This document shows, one piece after another, positions 63,972 to 64,000 of a DNA stretch of 64,000 nucleotides. The first letter of the stretch is position 1, and each line of letters begins with the position of its first letter. Location: contig NZ_CP047393.1 of NCBI RefSeq assembly GCF_009858175.1, positions 3,038,001 to 3,102,000 of the forward strand. The letters run 5' to 3'. The position numbers and the translations under genes are program-made. Origin of the DNA: Pontibacillus sp. HMF3514 (GTDB taxonomy: Bacteria; Bacillota; Bacilli; Bacillales; BH030062). The notes under the pieces are model-generated. The model was not told where the DNA came from, searched no databases, and saw only the letters and a program-made list of their open reading frames with translations.

Positions 63972-64000
63972 AAAAAAGATCCCTCATTAAGAGAGATCTT
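63972..64000 (-). terminator. Probable terminator of a minus-strand gene beyond the edge
   Basis: On the minus strand AAGATCTCTC / GAGGGATCTT is followed by seven T; the window ends at its left arm. Confidence 0.65.

Overview
The window is chromosomal DNA from a low-GC, endospore-forming Firmicute of the family Bacillaceae. The evidence is the strong AGGAGG-type ribosome sites with frequent TTG and GTG starts, the T-box, purine, FMN and TPP leaders, and long stretches that follow Bacillus subtilis gene order (the yug block around pgi, and the yui/yum/yut block from pepA to yutI). A moderately halophilic genus such as Halobacillus is a guess that the sequence alone cannot settle. There is no rRNA, tRNA, transposase, integrase, phage gene or CRISPR array.

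Layout. 1-4.8 kb: menaquinone genes menF-menD-menH (minus strand, menH cut by the edge), with menA divergent. 5.0-6.4 kb: a glutamine synthetase behind a GlnR/TnrA box. 7.2-8.6 kb: a LysM/GH18 spore germination hydrolase. 9-17 kb: an accessory patch of acetyltransferases, a SET-domain protein, small envelope proteins, Nif3 and HIT proteins, and an ECF sigma/anti-sigma pair. 18-22.2 kb: a TPP-riboswitch thiamine-precursor ABC operon preceded by a cyclase pseudogene. 22.4-25.9 kb: thrS behind two tandem T-boxes, and an AcuI-like reductase. 26-33 kb: ZIP transporter, YjiH-type membrane protein, thioesterase, YteA-like protein, TspO, FMN-riboswitch ribU, M42 peptidase and a ferritin-like protein. 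33-35.3 kb: guanine-riboswitch xpt-pbuX. 36.6-45.2 kb: the yug block (K+ channel yugO, yugN, pgi, yugJ, yuzA, yugI, hydrolase, patB). 45-52.5 kb: MapB-type peptidase, SodC-like lipoprotein, kapB, KhtT/KhtU K+ efflux pair, an HD-GYP-like protein and deoD. 52.5-64 kb: pepA, yuiD, yuiC, yuiB, NADH dehydrogenase, ferredoxin-NADP reductase, Fe-S assembly genes, lipA, lipM, yuzB, yuzD and yutI.

The most unusual content is intergenic. Five copies (four long, one internally deleted) of a roughly 540-610 bp modular repeat lie between genes at 6.4, 35.3, 40.4, 47.5 and 63.4 kb. Each long copy holds two large hairpin modules bounded by GG(T)TCCGTT/AACGGA(A)CC ends; stem sequences differ between copies but stay paired inside each copy, and one copy carries its body reversed relative to its ends. 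A second hairpin repeat family occurs at 38.5 and 58.0 kb, again with changed but still paired arms around a conserved loop. Between the convergent tatD-like gene and thrS lies an eight-unit array with an exact 20-bp period, in which a conserved roughly 10-bp core alternates with variable 10-bp segments.

Functionally the window joins respiratory chemistry (menaquinone, type II NADH dehydrogenase), Fe-S and lipoate biogenesis, cofactor uptake (riboflavin, thiamine precursor), purine salvage and K+ handling. Most of it is housekeeping, with small accessory patches.
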